64,000 nucleotides of DNA from NCBI RefSeq assembly GCF_030704535.1, contig NC_081815.1, positions 19,242,001 to 19,306,000 on the forward strand, read 5' to 3'. Position 1 is the stretch's first letter, and every line of letters starts with the position of its first letter. Source of the DNA: Vitis vinifera. Its lineage: Eukaryota; Streptophyta; Magnoliopsida; Vitales; Vitaceae. The notes under the pieces are model-generated. The model saw only the letters and a list, made by a program, of their open reading frames with translations, did no database searches and was not told the origin of the DNA. Below, one piece after another: positions 33,201 to 46,778 of this stretch. The position numbers and the translations under genes were made by a program.

Positions 33201-36200
33201 GACTGTCAAATTCTTCCTGAGTCCAGCCCTCTTCATCTTCATTATTGAAATCACCTTCAAGGACAACAACATCCAGTTTTACAGAGGATTCAGGTCCAGA
33301 AGTTACAACACTGCCGCTGTTGGCATCCACCAGGACAATATGGATTGCAGCACCCTGCTCCCCCTCTACTTTTCCTCCTGTAAAAAGGGGAAGAGACAGC
33401 CTGGACCTAAACTGCAACTGCAAGTTCCTTCCATCAGGTCCTTCAATTCGTTTAGGGGAAGACCTGAAATGGCAATTGTTAGAAATAAAAAACCACCAAG
33501 CCAGATATGAAACAAGTCATTTACCATAGCAGTGAGATATGATCAAATAGGGAAGAAGGTAAATCAGGGAAAAAGGAAACATTTTAGGCCAGAAGAAGAT
33601 TATTTAATTGCAATATTTTCCCAGCAGATAAAGAACCAATGGGCTCAATTGACTCTTTCAGCAGCATAGCCACCCTTACACACCATAAGTTATAAATATG
33701 TCATGCATGTTAGGTGAAACATGATTATGCTTGTACATCTAAAATATTATGGTTTACATACAAAAAGTTGAAGCTAAGATAAATTGCTCAAATATTTGAC
33801 ATCTTTAGCAATTATAAACATAATAAGAAATTACTTCTGATTGATTTCAATTGTTACTAGATTTAATCAATTAGAAGGAATGAAAAGATCCCAAATTTGT
33901 AAATTTAACCTCTCCAATTTTTGAACTTGAAAAGTAACTCCTGTTTGACATAAATGCCCTTCAACATGTAAATTATTTATGTGTGTTTAAAAAGAAAAGG
34001 TTATTTTAGCAAGAAAAAAGTGAGGGATTTTTGTTCAAAATGAATATTTTTTAGGGTGAAAAAATGGAGGGTTAGATTTGCAAATTGGGGATGATTTCAT
34101 CCCTTTTAATCAAATAACCCTTGTTACTATCATATTTAAATTTATAATCACTTCAAGATATCATGATTCTCTTGCAATTCAATCCCCTTATGTTGATAGA
34201 TGCATAACTTTGCAAGGCATGCTCTCAAGCTATGATAATGTAACAAACATTGTGAGCAATGCAAAAGATATTAAGAAAAATAGCAAAAGACATTAAGAGA
34301 ATTAATAGCTCAATCAACTTGCAAACAAATTTGGGTTGAAAATTTCCAACCCTATGTAAAGAAAGTTTGGGTCTTGATTCAACTTTGACCTACTCAAATA
34401 GTAGCCCTAAGTTCAAGCAACTCCACAGAACTGCAAAATGGTAGGTGCAAGAAAATGATACCCAAATAATGAAAAAGCATTAGAGGAGATGGCTGAAAAT
34501 AAAGGGGCAATATTGGAGGAAACTTTTGAGTTGCATTGTCACATCTATGGCTCTAAACTGCTGTATCCAGGTCTTTAGAGTGGACAGAGAGTGGAAACCA
34601 ACTTTTGGAACTAACTCATCTTGGCTGGAGAGGTGCTTTGAGGATGAGGTTGTCAAAGAGATTGGTCTCAAGATGGTTAGGACTAGGACAGGAATACGAT
34701 ACTGAGACTGTTGGACATTTTTGCCATAGCCCTCAAGAATTTGGAATGAGATCAAGGGTGACCTTTCTTTATAGGCAATAACAAATAAATTAACAAGCGA
34801 CTAACAAAGCAGGGGTCGCCATCTAAATACACAAGAAGTATACATAAAGCACTACAAAGAAAGAAAAGGAAGAAATAAACAAAAACAGCACCCTAGCCTA
34901 GATTTAACCCATCAATGAAATCCACCAAAGAACTACTCTGGAGCCCAAAAGGAATTCTAGACCAATCTAATAGAAGTTTGATTAAGAGCTCTTCCCACTT
35001 CTAGTGCGGTCTTCCTACGTAAAACCTCTGTCATTCTACTCCCTTCACAGGCACCAAAACAAACAAAGGAGAGTCATCCTCCACACCATTCTCTGCCATT
35101 TATCCATAACCCACAAAAACCAACCAATCAAACTCCTTAACTGCCCTTGAGAGCACCCAAGTAGAGAAAGTAAGAGATCCCAAACCAGCTGAGCTTGTAC
35201 AAAATGGATAAAAATATGATTTGCTTCCTCTTCGCTATTCCTATATAAAATACACCTACTTGCAAGGGTCAACCCCTCTTTCATGAGCCAGTATATGGTT
35301 AGAATCTTTGCCCAAGTTGCTTCCAAGCAAAGAAATATGCCCTTGGTGGAGCACTTGACCTCCGTGATTCCTCTACAGGGAACTGACATATCCCTTCAGC
35401 AGACAAGGAAACATAAAAAATTTTAACCTAGAGGAGCCCTTTCTTTCCTCACTTCCAAACAAGTTTGTCTTTCCAGCTCCTCTGATCAACTGTGATACTA
35501 GGAGGATGTTCGCAAAATTTCACTCCAATGATGTGCTTAAAGGATGAGTAAATTCCATCTCATTGCTTTATGACAAGGATGCACCCTTCAAACTACTCAT
35601 GAAGAATAAAAAGAAACAAAGAAATTAAATAGTACTTGTAGATCTAGCTCATTAGGAGTCAAATTTAATGATTCTTAGTTATGTGAGTCCTTGTACGATT
35701 TAGAAAATGTGAAATTAAATTACCATTTTCTGAAAGTTCCTATTTCTTTTAATCCTATTGTCTATTATTGGGAAGTTGTAACAGTCTTCTAGCCCACCCT
35801 TCTTGGTTATGGCCAATCACCTAAGGGTTGTCCTACATTACATTATGTCCTCAAAAACAAGAACTCTAATGTGAGAAAAAAATTTAGCCCCATTAGCATC
35901 ACTACTAGCTTGTACAAGATTACTATAGGGTCATATCCAAGAGACTATGCTTCATGATACTATTTCTTCCTTGCATGGAACCCTTTATAAAAGTTGGAAC
36001 ATTTTATGAGTTGTTAGCTTGCTAATCCAGTGGTTGAAGAGTGCATCAATTATGGAATAGGAGGTTTATTTCGAAGATGATGGATTTTTGAAAGCATATG
36101 ATCATCTTTTTGATAGAAAAATAAAGTGAGAATATTATATTAAAGGCACCAAAGTATACAGGACGTATACAACAAATTTCAAATGGTCAAGCCAAAAATT

Positions 36201-39200
36201 GAGGGAACACAAAAAACTACCCCCTCCCTCAACAACGACCTAACTAATTTATAAAAGAATTAAAGGCATAGAGCCTTCATCCATGTACAACTTGATCCAC
36301 AATAAAAGGTAAGAGAAGTACTTTTGAAACTTTAATGAAACTTCTCATTTTTAAACGATGTTCAATTCCTTTCTTTCCACATTATCCAAAAATTACATTA
36401 AGGAAGCGGATCTCCATGCCTTCTTTCTTCTTTTTCCAATAAAGAAGTCATGCCAACCTAAAAGAATCTCTCTAAACATGGAAGAAAGGCCTAAGATACA
36501 CCAAAAAAAGACAACAACAATTGTCATAAAACTTTAGTCTTGACACAGTGAAGAAGGAAGTGATCAATAGATTCTTCCACAACATTACAAAAGAAACAAC
36601 AACTAACATATGATCATCCCCTTCTTTGGAGTTGATCTAAAGTCAACACTTTACCTTAGCCTCCCAAGCAAAAAAGCTCACTTCAGATAAAACCTATGGC
36701 TTCCAAATTATCCCCAATGGAAAGGAATGCTACAACCTGGCTCCAAGATAGAATAAAGGGCTTTAAACTCCATTACTAGAATCCATCTAAACCACCCTAT
36801 CCTCCTCTTCCCTATACATCGACTTCCCTTGCAGTCTATAGAGAAAATGTTCTACATTGTCCAAACACTTAATAATTCAAATTCTTGGCAAAGCAAGGGT
36901 TCCAACGTCCTCCTTCACAAGTTTGCCACACATGCCTCTTTTGAAGAAACTAAGGCATGCAATGTGGGGAAGGAAACACACAAAGGCTCCTCACCACACT
37001 AGTCTTTCCAAAACTTCACCATCCTCCCATTTACCCACAAAAAAAAAAAAAAAACCAGAAAAATTGAGGCCCTACCATTGAAGAGGTCCCAATCCTTTCT
37101 TATAGCTTTCCATAACCCGACCCCATACGCATCACTTGCTTGACAAAAGTGCCTCCCCTCTTTTTCCTCCACATAACTACCACCTATAATTTGCTTCTAG
37201 AGCAATTCCCTTTCAGATGCACATCGCTAACTCTATTTGCACAGAAGGACTTCCTCTCTTGGTTTCAAGTCTATGGATTGCTTTTGTATACTCCCTGTAT
37301 ACCTTGAGGGCACTAGTTTGGTGTTTCCTCTTTCTGTTTAATATTATTCTCTTTATCTATCAAAAAAAATTTGCATAAAAGGACTTCGTTAAGCAACGAG
37401 AGGCATTTAACAACCAAACCCCCTTTCCTCTTGACCACGCACACAATCAACCACTTCATTGGGTGTTATTTCTTTCTCTAGAGCCCTACCTCCCCATAGG
37501 AAATCACCTTGAATCTTCTCTATCCTCAATCTAACTTTCCTTTGGATGCTAAACAAGGGCATAAAATAAATAGACAAGCTCAATGGAGACATTCTAAACT
37601 ATATTGCAAATAATAAAGGCTTTGCTCTAGGTAGTGGAGTCAAATGAGGAGTTGAGGCTAGTTGCATAGTGTATATCTAGGGAAGCTAGGTATCTTTTTT
37701 GGCATCAAGATTAGCAATTTGGTTCATCAAGCATAGGAAGGTATCCTACTCAGTTTGCAAGTGAGGAATGATATGGTCACTCATCTTCAATTCACCAATG
37801 CCACATCTTATTTTGCTCAAAGAACAAGTTGGCCAATCATGAGATGCTTCTAAGATTGTGAAGTCGCAAGGTGGGGGATGGGGTTTTAGGGGATTTATAT
37901 ATATATGTATGTATAAAGGAAGTCAAACTAAAGTAGAAAACATAGTATACCAAAAGTATACAAGTGAGAAACAAAAAAACAACTAAAATAGCTCCAACCC
38001 TACCTTAAGAAAATAAGCACAACCATTTTATAAAATCTAACAAAGAACCTGGAGGTCCCTACTACCTCCTAGGAGGAACCCTCAAGACCACATATATAGA
38101 TTAGTTATGAGGGAATCCTTAAGAGCTTGGATAGCGCGTTCCTCCCCTTCAAAGGTTCTTTGATTTCGCACTTTCCAAATTGTCCATAAAAGGCAAAGAG
38201 GAGTTGTTCTCCAAAACTTCCTTCTTTTCCTGCCTAGAAAACCACTATGTCATCCCTTTAACAAATCCTTAACAGAAAAAGGGAGAACCCATAAGATGCC
38301 AAAGAAGGAGAAGCGAAAGTGTCATAACTCTCTAGCTATCCCACAAATGATAAGAAGATTGATCTATCGATTAATCTACATCTTTGCACATACAATAAAA
38401 ACCTGTCAAAACCTAACCTCTCCTCTTAAGTTGGTACATAGTTGGGATCCAACCCCAAGTCACTTCCCAAGTAAAACAACTCACTTTGGTAGGAGCCCAG
38501 GAACCCCATATTATCTTTGAGGGAAAAGTCACTTCACCCTCCGCTTCCAATGCATTGTAGAAAGACCTCACAGAGAACAACCCACTCTTGCTAGCTTTCC
38601 AAACCATTTTATCCTCTTCACCTCTAATTCTACCAAACTTATTAAGTTTTAGAATAAAATTCTGCACAGCATCCATTTCCCAATCATGAAAGTTTCTTGA
38701 GAAGCAAGAGTTCCAAGTGACCATCCCTCCTTCTACCCCCCAAACATCATCCACTCATGCCTCCTTAGAAGCAGCAAAGGTGAATAAAGAAGGAAAAGAA
38801 CCCTTCAAACATCATCACAATATGCGTCATGCTTGCTAGAATCAAGAGATCATAAATTGGGTAGCTGTAACACTTCGTGACATTCAGAACTAGGCAATGA
38901 AAGGAGCAGTGAGCTTTTGTGACCCAACCATACTGGAAGCTTCTAGGGATGGATTGTTGGAATAAGTTATTTTCAATCCATTCTGGATTAATTAACCCAG
39001 TCTTGCTTACCCAATGTCCTCGCCTGCTTTCTTTCTTCCTTTGGGATCCCTGATGCAATGAACATCACAGCAAAACTACAGAAAGAGTCATAGTGATTTG
39101 GCATAGAAGAGTCGACAGACCATCAGGAGAGTAGGGAGATGTGTGTCAATCTAAGTAGAAATCCTGAAATAGGATTGGGAGGGAGAGTCACTCTTCCAAA

Positions 39201-42200
39201 CAATTTGTTGCTAAACCAAATACAATCATTCAACGATTTATTCCAAAGATGTTTCCTTGAATTCTTTGCAGGCCCCGACCTAAAAAGAGTTAAGGTATAT
39301 AATCTTCCCCAAAAGTTCATTTAAAATCTGCAACCTTGCCTTGAAAAATTCTAAATTTCTTCATCCATACTACCAAACATTCACTAGAATTATGCATGAC
39401 AATAAAGCCCTCCCTCTTGTAGTTCTACCAAACTCTGGGCAACTGAATACCGTGAAAACTGTCTGAATAAAGGAGTAAACAAATAAGTGGTTGATGGTAT
39501 TCACACCAAGCAGACACAAGACATATAACCCAAAACAAACCACGTAAATGACATACCAATCACGGCAGAGAGCTTTAAAAGGCCTTCCAACCCATCTCAT
39601 AGGTATTAACCTTTGTGAGCTACTGACTAAGCAATAACTTGAGTTTTTGGCCTTCCAAATCAATCTACATAGAAGGAAGTAACAAACAGTAGTAAAAAGA
39701 CACTAAAATGGAATTTTCTTACCTCCCATTGAGCCTGGCAGGGCCTAATTTTGCCAAAGCACGCTCCACTTCTTCACTGACCTGTTTAGCATTAGTTGCA
39801 GTATGAACCACTAAGGTAAAAAAAAAAAAAAGGCACAATAATATGGAAATAACTAGACAAGCCAAAAAATGGCTGCTGGCTTCTGTGTGCAGAATTTTTC
39901 TGTTAGATGAGAAAAATTGCTTTTAATGCATTTTCACATAGAAAGAAATATGTCTTAACAGAAATAAAGCAAAAAAAAGAAGTCACGGTAACAGTAAAAA
40001 AGATGATGCAAATATAGTCAAAGTAACTTTAAGGTTTTTAAGACAAGAAAGCAGTTTAGCTGAGTCAAGTGCTGCTACTGATCACTTAACAAAAACTCTT
40101 ATGGGGTGGAGGGGCAATAAAAAAATTTACGAAGTTCTAGCATGCAACCAATCTATGATTCAAGTATGCCAATTAAAGTTTCACCCTTGCAAATAAAGAA
40201 TAAGTTGCTTAATTTTGATTGATTATCTTTCGAAAAATTGAAACCTGGTTATTAGTACAACAAATTCCCATCATAACATATATGAAACCACTATGATTGA
40301 AGACTAAAAATGATAATCAAAGATCACTCATACTAATTTTCATGAAGAGGAACACCAAGGTGTCAAAGTTATTTTCTTCTACTTTTGAAAGTTAGTATTA
40401 ATGTATTAAGGATCCAGATTGAATGGTTGAAGCATGCACTCCATTCTAAGTTGAGGAGAGTATGTTCATCAAATATTTGACATTAAATGGCAGTCAGTCA
40501 TCTCAATATGAGAGGAAAAAAATATTTAACAGAGTGGTAGAGTACATAAAGTCTATCTTACAACTCTACGAAGAATAGGTTCCAAGGATGAGCAAAGTTT
40601 CTGCAGACTATCCACCTTGAGAGCTTCCACTATTACACTGCATGATATATATATTCTTTACTATATTAGAACTGACATAAAAATAAGTGTTAAATTGAGA
40701 CGTTCATAGAGGTTTAATAGAAACAGGCAAGGGCAAAAAGAGAAAGTAAATATCAAGAAAAACCATAGGTTTAGAGAACAAGATTTTTCCCTTCCAACAG
40801 CAAGCAAGCATTTTGGCAAACATATTTTAAAACCATTAACAAGAGACATGAACACAACTGACATCACAACTAAGCAACACTTCATTGCAAAACAAAAAAA
40901 TTTAAATTTAAATATCAAGAAAAACCATAGGTTTAAAGAACAAGACTTTTCCCCTTCCAACAGCAAGCAAGCATTTTGGTAAACATATTTTAAAACCATT
41001 AACAAGAGAAATGCACACACCTGACATCACAACTAAGCAACACCTCATTGCAAAACAAAAAAAACTAAAAACAAAAACAAAAAAAATCAATTGACAAAAT
41101 TAATCACACATGAAAATTTTGGCAAGAACTCCCATGTGAGCTGCACATCTTATTTAATTTTGTCAAGTTAACAACTTAAACTTTTGGGTTAAATTGGTTA
41201 ACATAGGCCTTCATAGAATATTAGAAAAATCCAATACCAGGATTTTGGTTAGGGACTTAACATTCTGATTAACTCCTAAAAGAGTCCACTATGGAATCAC
41301 TTTTGAAAACAACACCCCCAATTGCTTTGATTTCCAGATGCTCTTCATCTCCTGACTCGGAGATAGAAATAATTAATTAGGGAAACCAAGTTTGGAGCTT
41401 CTATTGGGCTCTAACCCATACTATGAATTAATACAGTTCCATTGCACTCCAACCATAATTAGGAATTAAGAGAAATTTCAATGAGGCTATCACATTTCTT
41501 GGGGTTTATTTGTAACCTAGATTGAAATACTCTATTGCTTAGTTAGCCCCTTAAAATTGCAGAATCAAATGTTTGATGGCCAAAATCCTAATTTGGGTTC
41601 ATCTGAGGTTCACAGTTTCCAACGAGGCTACCCTTGTGTTTCTCTCCGCATTTTTTGCCTTTGGCGCCTTATATACTTTTGTGTGTTGCCCTCATGGTAG
41701 GCACTTTTAATTCAATTGAGATTACCAAAATCAAAATATGTTTAGTTGGTCCATTAAAATTGCAGAATCAAATGTGTGATAGCCAAAATCCTAAGTCAGG
41801 TTCATCTGAGGTCTACAGCATCTCATGCAGATATCAAACCCTCCCATAACAAAGCATTAACTGTCTTTTCTCAAATTAAGCACCAGAAGAAGCCACATAA
41901 TAGTCAGCAGCACAGAAAAGTGAGGGAACCACAGGACTACAAAATACCCTAAGGCTGCATTTGATGTGGAATTAGATTTCATTTAGCATTTGAAATTGTT
42001 GGAATTCTAAAGTCTTGCTTTTTATTTTGGAATCATATATGTGGATTCCAGATCTGAAATTCAAATTCAATAGAAAATAACTAACCTATTATGCAACCAA
42101 TCTATGGATCTGTGTGGCCCATCACAAGGGAATAAGTGAATTAAGCTTTTGGGGGAGTTTTGGGGAGCAAAAATACCAGTATTTCCCTCCAAAAGGATAA

Positions 42201-42908
42201 GAAAATACAGTTTTTGCACACGGCCATGACTATCAACCCCTTTACCCAAGTTCAACTCCCGGAAGCAGCCAGACATGATTCACCGGAACACCCTCTTCAG
42301 AACTTCCTAATTAAATCAACTCCTACTCCTACTCCGAAAAGAAAAAACCCACGATACCCGCTACAACAAACCATTCAATCAAAGCTTCAACCGCAAAACC
42401 AAGAAAATCGATCATCCTGCACCAAAGATCACCTCAAATACCAAACGGTCAACCAAAACCACAAAACAAACAGAAGCTACCTATCAACTCCCACCCTAAA
42501 ATCCAACAACAGGTTGCAATAATTGATAAAAAAAATTTAAATTAATAATAATATTAAAAATTAAAACTAGCAATTCAACCATCTACGACCAAAAATCAAC
42601 TCCGACTCCAAACTCAAACAACAGAACGCAAAAATCGCTCCAAAAAATGGCCTATCCAAGCACAACATGCAACAAACCACTGAACCAGAGCTTCAACCAC
42701 CAAAAATCCATCAATTCAGCCATCTAGCACCAAAGGTCAACAGTCACCAAATATCGCCGAGCTAAAGGCACAAAACAAACACAAGAACCCACCTTGCGAG
42801 AGCCGGCCGCTTCCGCTCCGGCTGCTCCTCCTCCTCCCCCTCCAAAGTCCGCTTCCCTCTATTCATCGTATTCGACCTCTCCATCAACCGCGTCGTCGGC
42901 CTCTGCAT
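30224..42908 (-). CDS. CBP60: Calmodulin-binding protein 60, b/c/d type
   Basis: Plant nuclear DNA-binding regulator of defence and salicylate genes; relatives are Arabidopsis CBP60b/c/d. Eight coding exons on the minus strand: 42908-42793, 40637-40562, 39781-39723, 33463-32970, 32865-32705, 32624-32421, 31762-31528 and 30807-30224. They sum to 1929 nt, 642 residues, all joins in frame. N-terminus [15 protein letters not shown].. with basic [20 protein letters not shown]; then [19 protein letters not shown]; then the conserved CBP60 core ([104 protein letters not shown]). The C-terminal [18 protein letters not shown], followed by RKKAAEKR, is the Trp-containing basic helix expected to bind calmodulin in this subfamily. 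Introns 1 and 3 are long and repeat-rich, but every exon is intact. Confidence 0.97.
30951..30990. repeat. CTTTT microsatellite in CBP60 intron 7
   Basis: About seven CTTTT units in a longer CT-rich tract; on the gene strand it is AAAAG-rich, about 145 to 185 bases before the last exon (acceptor at 30808). Confidence 0.9.
32032..32057. repeat. AG microsatellite in CBP60 intron 6
   Basis: Thirteen AG units; CT-rich on the gene strand. Confidence 0.95.
34760..35600 (-). mobile_element. LINE 3' fragment in CBP60 intron 3
   Basis: Translated minus-strand pieces (35389 to 35045) show the zinc-binding end of plant L1 ORF2: EATWAKILT.., [31 protein letters not shown]. The element's 3' end lies near 34760 (TTTATAGGCAATAACAAAT). 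Stops and frameshifts interrupt it throughout and the 5' part is missing. The upper boundary is approximate. Confidence 0.75.
36105..37620 (-). mobile_element. LINE 3' fragment in CBP60 intron 3, itself interrupted
   Basis: The 3' end is near 36105 (TTTTTGATAGAAAAATAAAG). Minus-strand pieces include [18 protein letters not shown] (37560-37490), a region reading like [20 protein letters not shown], then after an insertion [13 protein letters not shown] and finally zinc-finger remnants near 36500. It is the same domain order as plant L1 ORF2. Between 37253 and 37370 a short plus-oriented element splits it (next entry). Confidence 0.75.
37254..37369 (+). mobile_element. Short 5'-truncated retroelement end inserted in the LINE fragment
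   Basis: It ends on the plus strand with CTCTTTATCTATCAAAAAAAA, a typical LINE 3' terminus with A tail. It is flanked by TTTGCACAGAAGGACTTC (37236-37253) and TTTGCATAAAAGGACTTC (37370-37387), which match at 16 of 18 positions as an aged target-site duplication. The host LINE reading (EVLLCK) continues across when it is removed. Confidence 0.7.
37890..38760 (-). mobile_element. LINE 3' fragment in CBP60 intron 3
   Basis: The 3' end is near 37890. The minus-strand frame 38754-38413 carries [14 protein letters not shown].., [19 protein letters not shown] and [17 protein letters not shown].., i.e. the segment before the zinc-binding end of L1 ORF2. It continues brokenly to 38100. The boundary near 38760 is where recognisable sequence stops. 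Confidence 0.75.
40749..41065. repeat. 162-base tandem duplication in CBP60 intron 1
   Basis: Copy 1 starts AATATCAAGAAAAACCATAG at 40749, copy 2 at 40911; the second ends near 41065. Identity is high, with a handful of changes (for example AGAGAACAAG against AAAGAACAAG), so the duplication is fairly recent. No coding role. Confidence 0.9.
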
Positions 42909-43400
42909 TTTTCAGATCTGCACACCAAAAACCACACCAAACAATCACTACACCCAAAAAACTCTCTCCAACCGAAGCCACAAACCCTACCGCACCCCGC
43001 CACTCACCTCAAACCCTAGAGAGAAACCAAAGGAAAACGCAAGAAAGTGAGGGAAAGCATATGGAGAAGAGACACAAAAAATTGAAAAATGAAAAATAAT
43101 AATAAATAAATAAACAAGTCGGCGGTCTTCGAGTCTACTCTGACGACTCTCTCTTCACTGTGTTTTTATGCTTTTCGTCGTCGCTTTAAGTTGTCCGTCC
43201 GCTTCGTCTCATCCTGGCCGTTGATTTTTCCAGATGTGATGTCATTACATAAGGTAGTCGCCACGTCACTCGAGTTTGTCGCTCTTTTTATCTGGATGAT
43301 GGGGTTGGTTGACTGGAGTGACTAGGAGTTTATGAGCTTTGCATGCCGTTGAATAAGAGTGTTACACGTGTTGTAAGGTTAAAGGATGTCATTAATTGGA
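42909..43400 (-). promoter_or_regulatory. CBP60 promoter and 5' UTR
   Basis: Region upstream of the CBP60 ATG. The G-box core CACGTG lies at 43365-43370, and AGTGACGTGG (minus strand, 43262-43271) combines a TGACG site with an ACGT core. These could bind bZIP or bHLH factors, in keeping with stress regulation of CBP60 genes. Motif calls are by eye and such hexamers also occur by chance. Confidence 0.4.
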
Positions 43401-46400
43401 TTTTTCCTTCGTTGTGAAGCCCATTTATTAATATGCTTCATAAATGACGCCAACGTAATAAAAGAACAAAAGGTTTATTAATTAATATAAAATATATTAA
43501 GAAAAAAATAGGGTTTATTAGGTAATATTAAAAATATTAAATTTTAATATATAATTTGAGAAAAATCTACCTTCATCAACAACAACAATACAGCATAAAT
43601 CATTAAACAAAAATAAAACAAATAGAATTAGAGATAATGATGGAATGAATTTTTTCGAATACTTGCCATTAAGACGAGTTTATAAATTTTTTTAATCAAA
43701 TCATAATGATTTAATGCCTTTTCTTGTCTTTTTAAATATATATTTTATGTTATTTTTGTCTAAATAAAAAGTGAACTTTTAACGCTATCTAAAATTTTTA
43801 ATAATACTTTTAAAATAGAGTTTTTAGCTTTTACTTGAAAATTTTAATAAAACATTTAAAAAATCAAACCTATTCTAATTCAACTTCAAATGAAAAAGTT
43901 CAACCTCAACATTAAGGTTTGTTGTGATACCTTTTTATTATTATTATTATTATTATTTAAGTTATAATTTGAAGGGGAATAAAAGTGATCATTTTCAAAA
44001 GGTTTTATTGGTATTATAAAAAAAATCATTAAATAAAAATTTATTATCTTGATGGGTTAAGAACATAATTTGTATAAAAATTTATTTTTACCTTAAAATT
44101 GTGTTTTAATTATTTCAAAAAGTTATTTTTAATATTCATCAAAAAGTCAAATATTTTAATTTTTTTATTAAAAAAAACTTAAAAAAATATCATAAGTTAA
44201 AAAATAAAATAAACACAAATCATTCAAAATCCGAAAACAAATTACCTTTAGCATTACATTAAAAAAATAAACACCACTTTAGTTTTATTTTCATTTTATT
44301 TTTTACTTACACAGTATTTGTTGAAAACGGTTTTCAAATAATAATATTTAAGGATAAAATTTTGTTTGAAAACTCAAATAAGCACTATACACCTATATAT
44401 AACATAAAATTTTCAAAAAATATTCTTAAAATTTTCAATTGTTTTTAATAATACTTTGTAGAATAAATTTTTAAAATATTATTTTTAAATTGGAAAAGTA
44501 TTTCCTAATAGTTGTCGTATGATGTCTCATAAACCTTTTTGTTTTTGATGTTGTGGAGTGGGGTTGGGGGCTGGGGTTTAAATTCTTAGTTGGGCCCATG
44601 CTTGTTGCTTTGTTTAGTCTTCTTGAGAATGAAGCTTCCATTGGTTTGATACGAAATCAATTTTGTTCTCTTTCATTTTTTTCTTCCCAAGAAAAGAGGA
44701 TTTGACGTCAAATGGAAAAGCAATTTTCTAGTTGTAGAATGGGAAATATGTTTCCTTTTATTGAATCATTGAAAACAGTTTTCCATAATTTGTTTTGAAA
44801 ATAAGATATTTTCTAAAATAACTTTAAAAAAGGAAAAATATTTTAATTTTTTTGTGTTGTATATTAATGTAAAATGCATTTATAAAGAATAAATTTGAGA
44901 ATAATTAATTTTTATATTTAAAATTATAAATAGAATTTTATATTTAAAGTAATTAGAAACCATGTTTAAAAAATATTCTCAAAAACTATTTTTTAAGAAT
45001 TGCAATCAAGAAAGTTATTTGCTTTGACCTTTTGTTTTTCGCTATTATTAAAAATATAAAGATAGAATTTAAAGATTAATTTCAAAATAAGATTTTAACA
45101 TTTAATACGATTAAATGTAAATTAATAGTAAGATTTTTATAAGTCTTTTATTTTTATATATATTTTTTCCATTTGTTTATCTAAAAAATAAAGTTGAAAT
45201 CCCACATTTTTTTACTTCATTTATTTTTTCTATTCAGATTTGATTGTACACATCAACGATGCATTCAAAAAGTATTGTTATTAAAAGTAAATGATGAAAT
45301 TTACGTCATCAGATAAAGGTATAAATAACACCAAAATACAAATAGACGAGACCAAATTTTGACATAAAATAATAAAACTTAAATTATATGCGTAGGATGA
45401 TGTGATTGATTTCATTTTTTGGATTGGATCAAATGGGTTCATGAGATTACAAATATTTGTCTTCCTAATCACTATACTAATCATTTAAATCCAATAGTGA
45501 GCTTGTATTGACTCCACTATTTAGATAAGTTGGGTGTCATATTGGATGGCAGCTCAAAAGTTTGAAAAAGTTGGTTAACTTATACCTTTTAGGGATATTT
45601 TGGAGTGTGTAGGCCCAAGCACTTTAAGAAAATTTTTAATTCTAATGATAACAAATTACTTAGAAAAAGACAATATTATAATTAGTAATTGTTGTAATTG
45701 ATAATTAACAAAAATATTCTAAAATTGAGTCATTATTTTTTTTTTATGGGTGGGCTTGTCTTGGGCTTGAAGACATAGCAAGAATTTTTTATTTATGTTT
45801 TTTAATATTATAAATTAAAATTTTGAAATAATAATTACCACTTCTCTAATTCTATTATTCCACCATCCCAAACAAAATCAAAAGCTAAAAACAAAACAAA
45901 AAAAGGAAGACCGAAACAAAACAAAAACAAACCTATTTTTGACCCAAGCCTTGATTGAAATATCAAGAAAATAAGATGCCCAATATGAAAATTTTGTATA
46001 AATTAAAGAAAAAAGAAAAAGAAAATCAGAGTCAGAGATATGGATAAGGAGGCGGCCGCCAATTCCTAAGCTCCAACTGCAAGTGTGAGCCACAAATTTG
46101 GAGCGACCGTGTCCTCAAAGTACAAGGTTCATCTTTCCAGGGTGGCTGTGGGCAACTTTTGATGAATGATGGGTGGTGAGAAAATATAAACAATTTTATT
46201 TTATTGTTTTTTCAAAAAAAAAAAAAAATTATCCTTGAATATGGAAAATTTTGAAATGGGAATTCTTGATATACTAGTTCCTCAAATGCTAATTTCAAGA
46301 ACATTTTTTGCTATTTGATGCAAGATATAACATAAAGTTTGTTTGGGAACGTTGTAAACCCATTGTTTAAAAACAATTTTTTTAAAAACAACCATATAAT

Positions 46401-46778
46401 GCTTTTTAAAACAAAATTCTTAATTTCTTTTGTATTTTCAAATATTTTTTTTGAAATAATTTTACAGTAGTACATTATTTACTATCAGTTTTCATATTTA
46501 TAGTATTGAATGAGAGACGAATACCTTTCATACAAATTCCCACAAGCCAAACATGGTAACAAAAGCAAATTACATTTTTCTTTTGGTTTCATTTTCATGA
46601 ATTGAGCTACTTCGTCTCAAAGATTTGGTTCTAAATAGTCCAGCATACCTTAGTACTCTAGTAAAGAAGAAATGCCATAGCTATCCATCAGCAACCAGAG
46701 GGCTTAAAATTCTAGTGTCATTGTTAATGAATAATGGAAACAACTTCTGTAACTCACAGGGTTTTGAGGTCTGCTTAG
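43401..46778. other. Spacer between CBP60 and BIO3-BIO1
   Basis: Strongly AT-rich with a TTA/ATT microsatellite at about 43936-43958 and many A/T runs. A short GC-richer island at 46050-46180 contains GGCGGCCGCC but no convincing frame. It holds the promoter side of CBP60 and the 3' flank of BIO3-BIO1, which are both on the minus strand. Nothing else is recognised. Confidence 0.5.

Noticed and set aside
42794-43099. Proline/alanine-rich plus-strand frame over CBP60 exon 1
   Set aside because: Antisense shadow of the GC-rich first exon and leader of CBP60; the minus-strand reading matches the CBP60 N-terminus exactly.
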